A DNA stretch of 32,558 nucleotides from DAITQM01 sp039794245 (GTDB taxonomy: Bacteria > Pseudomonadota > Gammaproteobacteria > Xanthomonadales > Wenzhouxiangellaceae), in the NCBI GenBank assembly GCA_039794245.1, contig JBDIVS010000027.1, positions 1 through 32,558 of the forward strand, in the 5' to 3' direction. Positions 15,132 through 23,692 of the stretch are shown piece after piece. The notes beneath the pieces were generated by a model. The model saw nothing but the letters and a program-made list of their open reading frames with translations, did not search any database and was not told the DNA's origin. Position 1 is the first letter of the stretch, and each line of letters starts with the position of its first letter. Made by a program: the position numbers and the translations under genes.

Positions 15132-15899
15132 TCAGACAAACTGCTCGGCGATGATCCGCTCTTCGAGGCTGTGGTCGGGGTCGAAGAGCAGCGTGTGGGT
15201 GATGCTGCGGTCGAGGGCGATCGTCACCTGGATGGCGTTGCGCACTTCGTGGGCGTCGGCCGTGGCACTCACCGGCCGCTTGTAGGGATCGAGGACGTCG
15301 ATCCGGACGACGGCCGAACTCGGCAGGATCGCCCCCCGCCAGCGCCGCGGCCGGTAAGGACTGATCGGCGTCAGGGCCAGCGCCTCGGTGCCGAGCGGCA
15401 GGATCGGCCCGTAAGCTGACAGGTTGTACGCCGTGCTGCCGGCGGCGGTGGACAGCAGGATGCCGTCGGTGATCAACACCGGCACCCGGACGACATCGTT
15501 GACCGTCACCTTCAGATGCGCCGCCTGGTTCGTCTGGCGCAGCAGCGACACCTCGTTGATCGCCAGCGCCGCAACGCTCTGCCCGCTTTCGGTCGCCACC
15601 TCCATGCGCAGCGGGTTGAGATTCACCGCCTTGGCGGCGGCGATGCGCTGCGGCAAATCCGCTTCGTCGAAACGGTTCATCAAAAACCCGATGCTGCCGA
15701 GTTTCATGCCGTACACCGGCAGATCCCGCCTGCCCATCCGGTGCAAGGTGCGCAACATGAAACCATCGCCGCCGAGCGCCACCAGCACATCGGCCTTGTC
15801 GACCGGGCAGTTGCCGTACCACGCCTGCAAACGCTGCAAGGCACTTTGCGCATCGTCCGTTTTCGACGCGGTAAAGGCGAGACGGGGCAGTTCGGGCAT
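15132..15899 (-). CDS. nadK: NAD kinase
   Basis: It phosphorylates NAD to NADP. The catalytic GGDG motif is at residues 43-46 (ADVLVALGGDGFMLRTLHRM), the NE motif at 115-116 (AINEVSLLRQ), and the glycine-rich GSTAYNLSAYGPI and LTPISPYRPR follow. The start is taken as the ATG at 15899 (MPELPRLAF), giving 255 residues. The frame is open to a Met at 15965, but the extra 22 residues (MMPRYPLVV...) are not family-like. The Y-G-M-K-L-G-S-I-G-F-L-M-N block resembles the alphaproteobacterial and some gammaproteobacterial short forms rather than E. coli NadK. Confidence 0.93.
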   Translation of the reverse strand: MPELPRLAFTASKTDDAQSALQRLQAWYGNCPVDKADVLVALGGDGFMLRTLHRMGRRDLPVYGMKLGSIGFLMNRFDEADLPQRIAAAKAVNLNPLRMEVATESGQSVAALAINEVSLLRQTNQAAHLKVTVNDVVRVPVLITDGILLSTAAGSTAYNLSAYGPILPLGTEALALTPISPYRPRRWRGAILPSSAVVRIDVLDPYKRPVSATADAHEVRNAIQVTIALDRSITHTLLFDPDHSLEERIIAEQFV

Positions 15900-16060
15900 G
15901 GCCGCTTTCCAAAAGCAATAAGCACGTTTTTGAATCATAACAACAAGCGGATACCGGGGCATCATCCGGCCGCTATCGGATTTTGCCTCGGACGATTGTG
16001 GGTGTAACCGGCAAGCCGGGCGCCGCTTCCCGGTCTAGTGGCGGTTTAGATGCCGGCGCG

Positions 16061-16473
16061 TCACCCCTGGCGCGGCAGATCGTCGGCGACCGGCAGCCAA
16101 TCGACGTGAGTGGAATAGAACACGTGCGCCTGCGGGGCGCGGTCGATGGGGCCGTCGAGGGTGCCCAATGCAATATGGACTTCACCGGGCCAGCGGCAGG
16201 AGCGGAACAGCATGCTGCTGCCGCAGCGCCGGCAGAACCCCCGTTCGGCGCCGGGCGAGGAAGCGTGCCAGTTCAGGCTATCGCCACCGGCGGTGACGCG
16301 GAAACGGTCTTCGGCAACGCCGGTCCAGGTGACGATGCCGGCGCCGTGATGGCGGCGGCACATTGTGCAATGGCAGTGGGCGCACCATAGCGTCGGCAGA
16401 TCGAAGGCGAATCGAACGGTGCCGCACAGGCAGCCGCCTTCGACTGTCTTGCCGCCAGGTGCAGCGTTTGGGC

Positions 16474-16477
<4 letters not shown>
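16061..16477 (-). CDS. GFA family (glutathione-dependent formaldehyde-activating/CENP-V) zinc protein
   Basis: A 138-residue protein with the Mss4-like fold of the GFA family. The zinc-binding cysteines are visible as GGCLCGTVRF, CAHCHCTMCRR and GFCRRCGSSMLF. The C-terminal HVFYSTHVDWLPVADDLPR is also typical. Biochemical roles in the family are poorly settled; the founding member was proposed to speed the reaction of glutathione with formaldehyde. Its ATG overlaps the kbl stop in the arrangement ATGA, so it is translationally coupled to kbl and probably the last gene of tdh-kbl-gfa. A link to threonine/glycine breakdown is an inference from this coupling. Confidence 0.85.
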
Positions 16478-17667
<1,190 letters not shown>

Positions 17668-17673
17668 GTTAAA

Positions 17674-17720
17674 CCCCAACAGTTGCATAAACCCAACAGT
17701 TGCATAAATTCCCGGGATTC
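17674..17720 (+). repeat. Dispersed short repeat, copy D (tandem pair), between kbl and tdh
   Basis: CCCAACAGTTGCATAAA occurs twice in a row (from 17675 and from 17692); the second copy continues into TTCCCGGGATTC. It fills nearly the whole 57-bp gap between the two operon genes. Related copies are at 4906, 5045 and 5202. Confidence 0.65.
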
Positions 17721-17724
17721 CTGG

Positions 17725-18774
17725 TCAAGCCGCGGCTTCGCCGGTCCAATCACACACCACCTTGCCGCATTGGCCAGCGGCCATCAATTCGAAACCGTGT
17801 TCGTACTGCCCGATCGGGATGTGGTGGGTCATCGCCTTGTGCAGCGGAAAGCCGGTGAGCACCATCTGCGTCATCTTGTACCAGGTCTCGTACATCCGCC
17901 GGCCGTAGATGCCGTGCAGTTCCAGGCCCTTGAAGATCACCTGGTCCCAATCGACCGCGGTGCCGGAAGGCAACAGGCCGAGCAGCGCCACCTTGCCGCC
18001 GTGGTACATCGCTTCGAGCAGATGCTCGAAGGCTTGAGCGTTGCCCGACATCTCAAGGCCGATATCGAAACCTTCGATGCGAAGTTCGCGGACCACATCG
18101 GCGATCGATTCACGCCGCACGTTGACGGTGCGCGTCGCGCCCATTTCCTTGGCCAGATTCAGCCGGTAATCGTTGATATCGCTGATCACCACGTGGCGCG
18201 CCCCGACGTGCCGGCATATTCCCGAGGCGATGATGCCGATCGGCCCGGCGCCGGTGATCAGCACGTCCTCGCCGATTAGATCGAATTGCAGCGCGCAGTG
18301 CGCGGCATTGCCGAACGGATCGAAAAACGCCGCAAGTTCCGGCGCGATGCCGTCGGGGATCGGCCACAGGTTGCCGACCGGCACCACGACGTATTCGGCG
18401 AATGCGCCGTTGCGGTTGACGCCGATGCCGACGGTATGCGGGCAAAGGTGCGGCCGCCCGGCGCGGCAATTGCGGCAGATGCCGCAGACGATGTGCCCTT
18501 CGGCCGATACCCGCTGGCCAACCTCGTACTGGTGGACGGCGCTGCCGAGCGCCGCGATGCGGCCGACGAATTCGTGGCCGATGACGAGCGGCGGGCGGAT
18601 GGTCCGCGCGGCCCACGAATCCCACTGGTGGATGTGCAGGTCAGTGCCGCAGATCGCGGTTTTCTCGACTTCGATCAGCACTTCGTTCGGACCGGGCGCC
18701 GGTACCGGCACCTCGCGCATGGCGATGCCGGGTGCGGCACTTTCCTTGACCAGGGCGCGCATGGTTTTTTTCAT
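17725..18774 (-). CDS. tdh: L-threonine 3-dehydrogenase
   Basis: Tdh oxidises L-threonine to 2-amino-3-ketobutyrate with NAD. It is a zinc-dependent medium-chain dehydrogenase. Catalytic zinc ligands are Cys42 (AICGTDLHIHQWD) and His67-Glu68 (IGHEFVG). The structural zinc cysteines are Cys97, 100, 103 and 111, and the Rossmann glycine motif GAGPIG is at residues 175-180. Length (349) and the C-terminal GKVVCDW match the family. The start at 18774 is MKKTMRALV; a start at the second Met (18762) is possible. It is the first gene of the tdh-kbl-GFA operon, which would turn threonine into glycine and acetyl-CoA. Confidence 0.96.
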   Translation of the reverse strand: MKKTMRALVKESAAPGIAMREVPVPAPGPNEVLIEVEKTAICGTDLHIHQWDSWAARTIRPPLVIGHEFVGRIAALGSAVHQYEVGQRVSAEGHIVCGICRNCRAGRPHLCPHTVGIGVNRNGAFAEYVVVPVGNLWPIPDGIAPELAAFFDPFGNAAHCALQFDLIGEDVLITGAGPIGIIASGICRHVGARHVVISDINDYRLNLAKEMGATRTVNVRRESIADVVRELRIEGFDIGLEMSGNAQAFEHLLEAMYHGGKVALLGLLPSGTAVDWDQVIFKGLELHGIYGRRMYETWYKMTQMVLTGFPLHKAMTHHIPIGQYEHGFELMAAGQCGKVVCDWTGEAAA

Positions 18775-18824
18775 CGGTAGGTGCCCTATGGCATGAGATT
18801 GTGTGACAAGGAAAGAGGACCGGC

Positions 18825-19055
18825 TCAGCCGCCGGTTGCTTCATCCGCCGCACCGCCGGCCGGGTCGATGCGTTCGATCACCTGCCGCGCTTCGTCGAGC
18901 AATTGCTGGCAGCGCCGGGCGTTGGCCACGCCTTCCTCGAACAGGCGGAGCGATTCGGCCAGATCGATTTCGCCCGCTTCGAGGCGTTCGACGGCGTTTT
19001 CCAGCGCCTTCAGCGCGCTTTCGAAATCGGCGGGGGTTGCAGCTTCAGTCGTCAT
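18825..19055 (-). CDS. xseB: Exodeoxyribonuclease VII small subunit
   Basis: XseB forms the helical small subunit of exonuclease VII, which degrades single-stranded DNA from both ends. The 76 residues start MTTEAATPADFESALKALEN and contain the highly conserved AVERLEAGEIDLAESLRLFE and EGVANARRCQQLLDEARQVI. The start at 19055 overlaps the tilS stop by 11 bp. A longer in-frame reading from 19214 runs antisense-free but inside tilS and is rejected. xseB is usually next to ispA-dxs; its position after tilS here is less usual. Confidence 0.93.
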   Translation of the reverse strand: MTTEAATPADFESALKALENAVERLEAGEIDLAESLRLFEEGVANARRCQQLLDEARQVIERIDPAGGAADEATGG

Positions 19056-20766
19056 CGAGGTCAGGCGTCGGCGGCAGCGGCACGCCTGGGGCCTTGGCCC
19101 ACGGCGGTCGCCAGTTGAGTTCGAGGCCGGTGGCGGCGAGCCAATCCCGGCACCCCGGCGCCAGCAGTCGATCGCCGGCCGCCCACAGTTCGCGGCCGGC
19201 GGCGCCGGCGTCATGATACAGCAAAGGCCAATGAGCGCGCCGCCAGGGCGGTTCGCCGGCCGCCTGGAACCATTTCTTCAGGCTGCGATGATGACTGTCC
19301 CGCACCTGCTCCGAGCGGCGCTTCTCCCGCACCATGTCATGACTGTCCCCGAATTCGCGCCCAGGATCATGACTGTCCTCGAATTCCACCTTCAGGCTGC
19401 GATGATGACTGTCCCGGACCTGCTCCGAGCGGCGCTTCTCCCGCACCATGTCATGACTGTCCCCGAATTCGCGCCCAGGATCATGACTGTCCTCGAATTC
19501 CACCAAGTTATGACTGTCCCCGAATTCATGGTCCCCAAATTCATGACTGTCCTCTAATTCGCCATGACTGTCCTCTAATTCGCCGGATTCGGGAGGCGGG
19601 TTGTTGGGGGGGCGGTCGGGGGCGCCGGCGAGGCGTTCGCCGCCGCGGCGAAGATCGACCCACAACGCCGGCCAGGCAGCAGGCGGCGGGCCGGTGAGGG
19701 TGAGTGTGCCGATCGCCGGATGCTGAAACGGTTTGGCCGGGTCGTCCCAGCGCCGTGCCCCGCCCTCCCAAATGGCGGCGGCCCAGCCGCCGGCCGGGAT
19801 GAAATACAAAACACTGCGATAGCGGCTGAGCCGCCCGGCCGTCCAGTCGAGTGCCGGGCACCGGTCGGCGGCGGCGGCGAGCGCCTGTTCGAGGAACACC
19901 TCGAGCCGCCGCGCCGGCGGCGGCGCGAGGCCCTGGCGCTCCAGCCACAAGCGCACCACACGCCGGCCTTGCCCGGCTGGCAAGCCGGCGAGTACCGTTA
20001 AATCGAGACCATCATCTTTACGCGCGGCGGCCAGGCCCGCGCGATCGTAACCGGCCAACAGCGCTTCGGCCTCGCGGCAATGCCCGGCGCTGGCGGCGAT
20101 GCTCGCGGCGGCCGCCGGCCAGCGCAGGTGCAGTTCAGGCATGATCCGGTGGCGCAGATAATTACGGTCGTGCTTAGGGTCAAGGTTGGCGCTGTCTTCG
20201 ATCCATTCGACGCCGCAGCTTTTGAGCCAGGCGCAAAGCAGGCGGCGCGGCACGGCGAGCAGCGGCCGGGCGAGATGGCCGGGGCCGAAGCGGCAAAGCG
20301 GCGGGATTGCCGCCAGACCGCGCACGCCGGCGCCGCGCAGCAGCCGCAACAGTACGGTTTCGGCCTGATCGTCCAGATGATGCGCGGTGAGCAACGTCGT
20401 GCCGGGGCGCATCGCCGCGGCCAGCGCCGCGTAGCGCGCCTGCCGCGCCGCGGCCTCGAGACCCGACTCGCCGGCTGTCACTTGAACCCGGTGGATTTCG
20501 CACGGGACATCGATCTTGCGGCACAGCGCCGCGACGTGCGCCGCCCAGCGCCCGGATCCGGGGTCGAGGCCGTGATCGACATGAACGACGCGCCACGGCG
20601 CCGGTACCGCTCCGCCCAGGGCCTCGAACAGGAACATCAGCGCCAGCGAATCGGCGCCGCCGCTGACCGCCAGCAGGTACTCTACCGGCCGGGGGCCGGC
20701 GGCGAGCACCGCCGCCAGGTGGGCGGGCAGATCGGCGGTGTGTTTGGGGCGGGGAATGTCGGCCAC
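19045..20766 (-). CDS. tilS: tRNA(Ile)-lysidine synthetase with an in-frame repeat insertion
   Basis: TilS adds lysine to C34 of the tRNA-Ile that reads AUA codons and is normally essential. The ATP-pyrophosphatase motif is LLAVSGGADSLALMFL near residues 30-45, with TTLLTAHHLDDQAETVLLRL and CGVEWIEDSANLDPKHDRNY following. The C-terminal domain resumes with HHRSLKKWFQAAGEPPWRRA and DRLLAPG. Between GGERLAGAP and HHRSLKKWFQ, where relatives have only a few residues, about 105 residues of DSH-rich repeat are inserted without a stop or frameshift. The protein is therefore about 574 residues instead of roughly 430-470. The start is uncertain: GTG at 20766, or TTG at 20802 overlapping the accA stop as TTGA. 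It is followed by xseB. Confidence 0.9.
   Translation of the reverse strand: MADIPRPKHTADLPAHLAAVLAAGPRPVEYLLAVSGGADSLALMFLFEALGGAVPAPWRVVHVDHGLDPGSGRWAAHVAALCRKIDVPCEIHRVQVTAGESGLEAAARQARYAALAAAMRPGTTLLTAHHLDDQAETVLLRLLRGAGVRGLAAIPPLCRFGPGHLARPLLAVPRRLLCAWLKSCGVEWIEDSANLDPKHDRNYLRHRIMPELHLRWPAAAASIAASAGHCREAEALLAGYDRAGLAAARKDDGLDLTVLAGLPAGQGRRVVRLWLERQGLAPPPARRLEVFLEQALAAAADRCPALDWTAGRLSRYRSVLYFIPAGGWAAAIWEGGARRWDDPAKPFQHPAIGTLTLTGPPPAAWPALWVDLRRGGERLAGAPDRPPNNPPPESGELEDSHGELEDSHEFGDHEFGDSHNLVEFEDSHDPGREFGDSHDMVREKRRSEQVRDSHHRSLKVEFEDSHDPGREFGDSHDMVREKRRSEQVRDSHHRSLKKWFQAAGEPPWRRAHWPLLYHDAGAAGRELWAAGDRLLAPGCRDWLAATGLELNWRPPWAKAPGVPLPPTPDLDDD
19276..19503 (-). repeat. Two 114-bp tandem copies inside tilS
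   Basis: Positions 19276-19389 and 19390-19503 differ at one base only (19302 versus 19416). The period is exactly 38 codons, so the frame is kept. Each copy encodes VEFEDSHDPGREFGDSHDMV followed by REKRRSEQVRDSHHRSLK. The final HRSLK is native tilS sequence, so the duplication took in part of the gene. Confidence 0.92.
19291..19573 (-). repeat. Array of nine GGACAGTCAT motifs inside tilS
   Basis: ATGACTGTCC on the plus strand occurs at 19291, 19339, 19369, 19405, 19453, 19483, 19510, 19543 and 19564. The spacings are 48, 30, 36, 48, 30, 27, 33 and 21, all multiples of three, so each copy encodes D-S-H in the tilS frame. Flanks are often GAATTC or close to it. A tenth degenerate copy (CATGGTCCCC) lies at 19527-19536. 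Confidence 0.92.
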
Positions 20767-20798
20767 GGGCAGCAGCCGGGGGGACCCCGGTCGTTGGG

Positions 20799-21761
20799 TC
20801 AATTTCCTTCGCTGACCATGCCGTAGGACATCAGGCGCTCGTAGCGCCGGCTGATCAGCTCGGCGGCGGACAGCGGCGCCAACTCGGCCAACTGGCGCTC
20901 GAGCACGATTTTCAATTCGGCGGCCGCCGCCGGCGGATCGCGGTGGGCGCCGCCGGGCGGTTCGCGGACGATCTCGTCGATCAAGCCGAGGCCGTGCAGC
21001 TTGGGCGCGGTGATGCCCAGCGCTTCGGCTGCCTCGGCGGCGCGTTCGGCGCTCTTCCACAGGATCGAAGCGCAGCCTTCGGGCGAGATCACCGAATAGA
21101 TGCTGTATTGCAGCATATTCGTCCGGTCGCCGACGCCGATCGCTAGCGCCCCGCCCGAGCCGCCCTCGCCGATCACGGTGCAGACGATCGGCACCGGCAA
21201 GCGGGCCATCTCGCGCAAATTGCGGGCGATCGCCTCGGACTGGCCGCGCTCTTCGGCGCCGATACCGGGATAGGCGCCGGGCGTGTCGATCAGCGTCACG
21301 ATCGGCAGGCCGAAACGCGAGGCCATCTGCATCAGGCGCAGCGCCTTACGGTAGCCTTCGGGGCGCGGCATGCCGAAATTGCGGTGCAGTTTTTCGCGCG
21401 TATCGCGGCCTTTCTGCTGGCCGATCAACATCACCGCGCGGCCGCCCAGGCGGGCCAGACCACCGACGATCGCCGGATCGTCGGCGAACGCCCGGTCGCC
21501 GTGCAGTTCATGGAATTCGTCAAAAATCTGCGCCACATAATCGAGCGTATATGGCCGCTGTGGGTGGCGGCTGAGCTGGGTCATCTGCCATGCCGTCAGA
21601 TTGCTGAAAATCCGCTCGATCTCGGCCTTGCACTTGGCTTGCAGCCGGCGGATCTCGTCGTCGAGGTCGATTGCGCTGTCCGAACCGACATTGCGCAATT
21701 CCTCGATCTTCGCCTCGAGGTCGGCGATCGGCTGTTCGAAATCCAGAAACTGGCGGGCCAT
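20799..21761 (-). CDS. accA: Acetyl-CoA carboxylase carboxyltransferase subunit alpha
   Basis: AccA pairs with AccD to move carboxyl from biotin to acetyl-CoA, making malonyl-CoA for fatty acid synthesis. The 320 residues start FLDFEQPIADLEAKIEELR and include HPQRPYTLDYVAQIFDEFHE, GDRAFADDPAIVGGLARL, GMPRPEGYRKALRLM, TLIDTPGAYPGIGAEERGQ and the oxyanion stretch GEGGSGGALAIGVGD. The Met at 21761 (MARQFLDF) is used; the longer form from 21791 would start inside gluQ with unrelated residues. It lies 13 bp after gluQ and just ahead of tilS, a common gammaproteobacterial order. Confidence 0.97.
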   Translation of the reverse strand: MARQFLDFEQPIADLEAKIEELRNVGSDSAIDLDDEIRRLQAKCKAEIERIFSNLTAWQMTQLSRHPQRPYTLDYVAQIFDEFHELHGDRAFADDPAIVGGLARLGGRAVMLIGQQKGRDTREKLHRNFGMPRPEGYRKALRLMQMASRFGLPIVTLIDTPGAYPGIGAEERGQSEAIARNLREMARLPVPIVCTVIGEGGSGGALAIGVGDRTNMLQYSIYSVISPEGCASILWKSAERAAEAAEALGITAPKLHGLGLIDEIVREPPGGAHRDPPAAAAELKIVLERQLAELAPLSAAELISRRYERLMSYGMVSEGN

Positions 21762-21774
21762 CGATGATCCAGAG

Positions 21775-22665
21775 CTAGTCATCTTCGGCAAGCAGTATAG
21801 CGTCTGCCGCCGCAGGCTGAATGCCGCGCGGAATGGCGCCTGGATTCCAGTGTTTCAGGGCATACGCCCAAAGGCCGTCGAGCGTTGCGATGGCGGGCGG
21901 CGGCGGTTGGCCGAGAAGGGTCAGCACGGCACGCAGCGCCGATCGGCGGTCGCTGCCGGCCAGCGGGTCGCTGCCGAGGCGTTTGCTCAGCTTGCGGCCG
22001 TCGGCGCCACGCACCAAAGGGAGGTGCAGGTAAGTCGGCGACGGCAGACGAAGGGCCTGCTGCAGCGCGATCTGCCGCGCGGTCGAGGACAACAGATCGG
22101 CGCCGCGCACGATATCGGTGATGCCCTGCGCCGCATCATCGACGACCACGGCCAATTGATAGGCCGGCCAGCCATCGGCGCGGCGGATGACGAAATCGCC
22201 GCAGTCGCGGTCTAGATCCTGCTCGATCCGCCCGTGGCAGCGATCGTCGAAAGCGATCTGCCCACTTACCTTGAAGCGGATCGAACGCGCCGCACGGCCG
22301 GGCGGCAAACCGCGACGGCAGGTGCCCGGATAAACGCCGCCCGGCTCGAGGTCGGCCCGGCTGCACGCGCAGGGAAAGGCCAGGCCGCTATCGAGGAGGG
22401 CAGCGAGCGCCGCATCGTGGGCCGCCCGCCTCGTGCTCTGCCAGAGCACCGGTTCGTCGGGCTCCAGGCCGTAGGCCGCAAGTTCGGCGATGATCTTCGC
22501 CGCGGCGCCCGGCACTTCGCGCGGCGGATCGATGTCCTCGATGCGCAGCAGCCACTTGCCGTGGCGCGCCCTGGCTTCGAGCCAACTCGCCACCGCGGCA
22601 AGCAGAGAGCCGAGGTGCAGCAGGCCGCTCGGCGACGGGGCGAACCGGCCACGGTAAGCGCTCAT
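21775..22665 (-). CDS. gluQ: Glutamyl-Q tRNA(Asp) synthetase
   Basis: GluQ-RS is a truncated glutamyl-tRNA synthetase paralogue that attaches glutamate to the queuosine base at position 34 of tRNA-Asp. The 296 residues carry the class I HIGH-type motif HLGS at 17-20 (RFAPSPSGLLHLGSLLAA), LLRIEDIDPPRE, zinc-binding cysteines (CACSRADL, YPGTCRRG) and the KMSKS-type motif GRKLSKRLGSDPL near residue 230. It has no anticodon-binding domain, as expected. The start ATG gives the canonical N-terminus. It is divergent from htpX and heads the gluQ-accA-tilS-xseB run. Confidence 0.95.
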   Translation of the reverse strand: MSAYRGRFAPSPSGLLHLGSLLAAVASWLEARARHGKWLLRIEDIDPPREVPGAAAKIIAELAAYGLEPDEPVLWQSTRRAAHDAALAALLDSGLAFPCACSRADLEPGGVYPGTCRRGLPPGRAARSIRFKVSGQIAFDDRCHGRIEQDLDRDCGDFVIRRADGWPAYQLAVVVDDAAQGITDIVRGADLLSSTARQIALQQALRLPSPTYLHLPLVRGADGRKLSKRLGSDPLAGSDRRSALRAVLTLLGQPPPPAIATLDGLWAYALKHWNPGAIPRGIQPAAADAILLAEDD

Positions 22666-22747
22666 GCCCAGCCCTTGCAGTTTGAACCTGTCATCGCCAT
22701 AAACGTCTTATTTAGTCACAGTCTCAACCGGTTCGGAGAAGAACGAG

Positions 22748-23629
22748 ATGTTCAAACGCGTTGTCCTGTTCGCCGCCACCAATCTTGCGGTGCTGATGGT
22801 ACTCGGCCTGGTGATGAACCTTCTGGCGCCCTGGCTGGAGGCCAACGGCATCGCCCTCGATCACGCCTGGACGCTGCTGTTCGCCTTGCTGTTCGGTATG
22901 GGCGGCGCCTTCATCTCGCTGGCGATGTCCAAGTCGATGGCCCTGATGTCCACCCGCGCCCGGGTGATCCGCCAGCCGGCCACTGCCGGCGAACGCTGGC
23001 TCATCGATACCGTCCGCCGGCAAGCCGCTGAGGCCGGTATCGGCATGCCCGACGTCGCCGTTTACGACGCCCCGGAAGCCAACGCCTTTGCCACCGGCAT
23101 GTCGCGCAACAAGGCGCTGGTCGCCGTTTCGAGCGGGCTGTTGCAGCAGATGGCGCCGGACGAAGTCGAAGCCGTGCTCGGTCACGAGATCAGCCATGTG
23201 GCCAACGGCGACATGATCACGATGACCCTGCTGCAAGGGGTGCTGAACACGCTGGTGCTGCTTTTGGCACGCATAGTCGGGCAGATCATCGACCGCGCCG
23301 TGTTCCGCAGCGAGCGCAGTTACGGCCCGGGTTATTTCATCGCCGTGATGGTCATGCAGCTTTTGCTCGGCATCGTCGCCTCGATCATCGTGATGGCGTT
23401 TTCGCGCTGGCGCGAGTTCCGCGCCGATGCCGGCGGCGCCCGGCTCGCCGGGCGGCACAAGATGATTGCCGCGCTGCGCCGCCTCGGCCAGCAACACGGC
23501 GCGACATCACTGCCCGAATCGGTCGAGGCCTTCGGTATCTCCGGGCGTGTCGGCGGCGGCCTGAAAGCGCTGTTCATGAGCCACCCGCCGATCCCGGTTC
23601 GCATCCGGGCACTGGAATCGCAAGCGTAA
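22748..23629 (+). CDS. htpX: Protease HtpX, membrane zinc metalloprotease
   Basis: HtpX degrades misfolded membrane proteins at the cytoplasmic face of the inner membrane, alongside FtsH. The 293 residues start MFKRVVLFAATNLAVLMVLG (first membrane segment), with a second at about 41-60. The zinc motif HEISH is at 146-150, two further segments follow (about 163-180 and 196-217), and the third ligand region is WREFRADAGGA (Glu223). A ribosome binding site (GGAGAAGAACGAG) precedes the ATG. In other bacteria it responds to envelope stress (CpxR); no such site is evident in the 82-bp upstream gap. The family usually has RADxxAA; here RADAGGA is slightly different. Confidence 0.95.
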   Translation: MFKRVVLFAATNLAVLMVLGLVMNLLAPWLEANGIALDHAWTLLFALLFGMGGAFISLAMSKSMALMSTRARVIRQPATAGERWLIDTVRRQAAEAGIGMPDVAVYDAPEANAFATGMSRNKALVAVSSGLLQQMAPDEVEAVLGHEISHVANGDMITMTLLQGVLNTLVLLLARIVGQIIDRAVFRSERSYGPGYFIAVMVMQLLLGIVASIIVMAFSRWREFRADAGGARLAGRHKMIAALRRLGQQHGATSLPESVEAFGISGRVGGGLKALFMSHPPIPVRIRALESQA

Positions 23630-23650
23630 CGATCCTCCGGCAAAGACGGA

Positions 23651-23669
23651 GACTTTCTCCCGGAAAGTC
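23651..23669. terminator. Hairpin between convergent htpX and the FimX-like gene
   Basis: A perfect 7-bp stem GACTTTC/GAAAGTC with a 5-nt loop lies in the 63-bp gap between the two stop codons. It has no T-run, so it may act on both strands only weakly. Confidence 0.35.
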
Positions 23670-23692
23670 ATGGCAGCGCGGGGCTCGAATGA

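Noticed and set aside
13817..15139. A 440-codon minus-strand frame across rdgB, DUF456 and DUF3147
   Set aside because: Its translation is low-complexity Arg/Gln/Gly and it opposes three genes with recognisable families and tight operon spacing.
19276..19573. CRISPR array in the repeated block
   Set aside because: Repeats are only about 10-20 bp with irregular spacing, the spacers are themselves repeated, the block lies in the tilS reading frame, and no cas genes are present.
22666..22747. CpxR or heat-shock promoter upstream of htpX
   Set aside because: Only a weak TTGCAG-17-CATAAA pair is visible and no clear GTAAA repeats were found, so it is not called.
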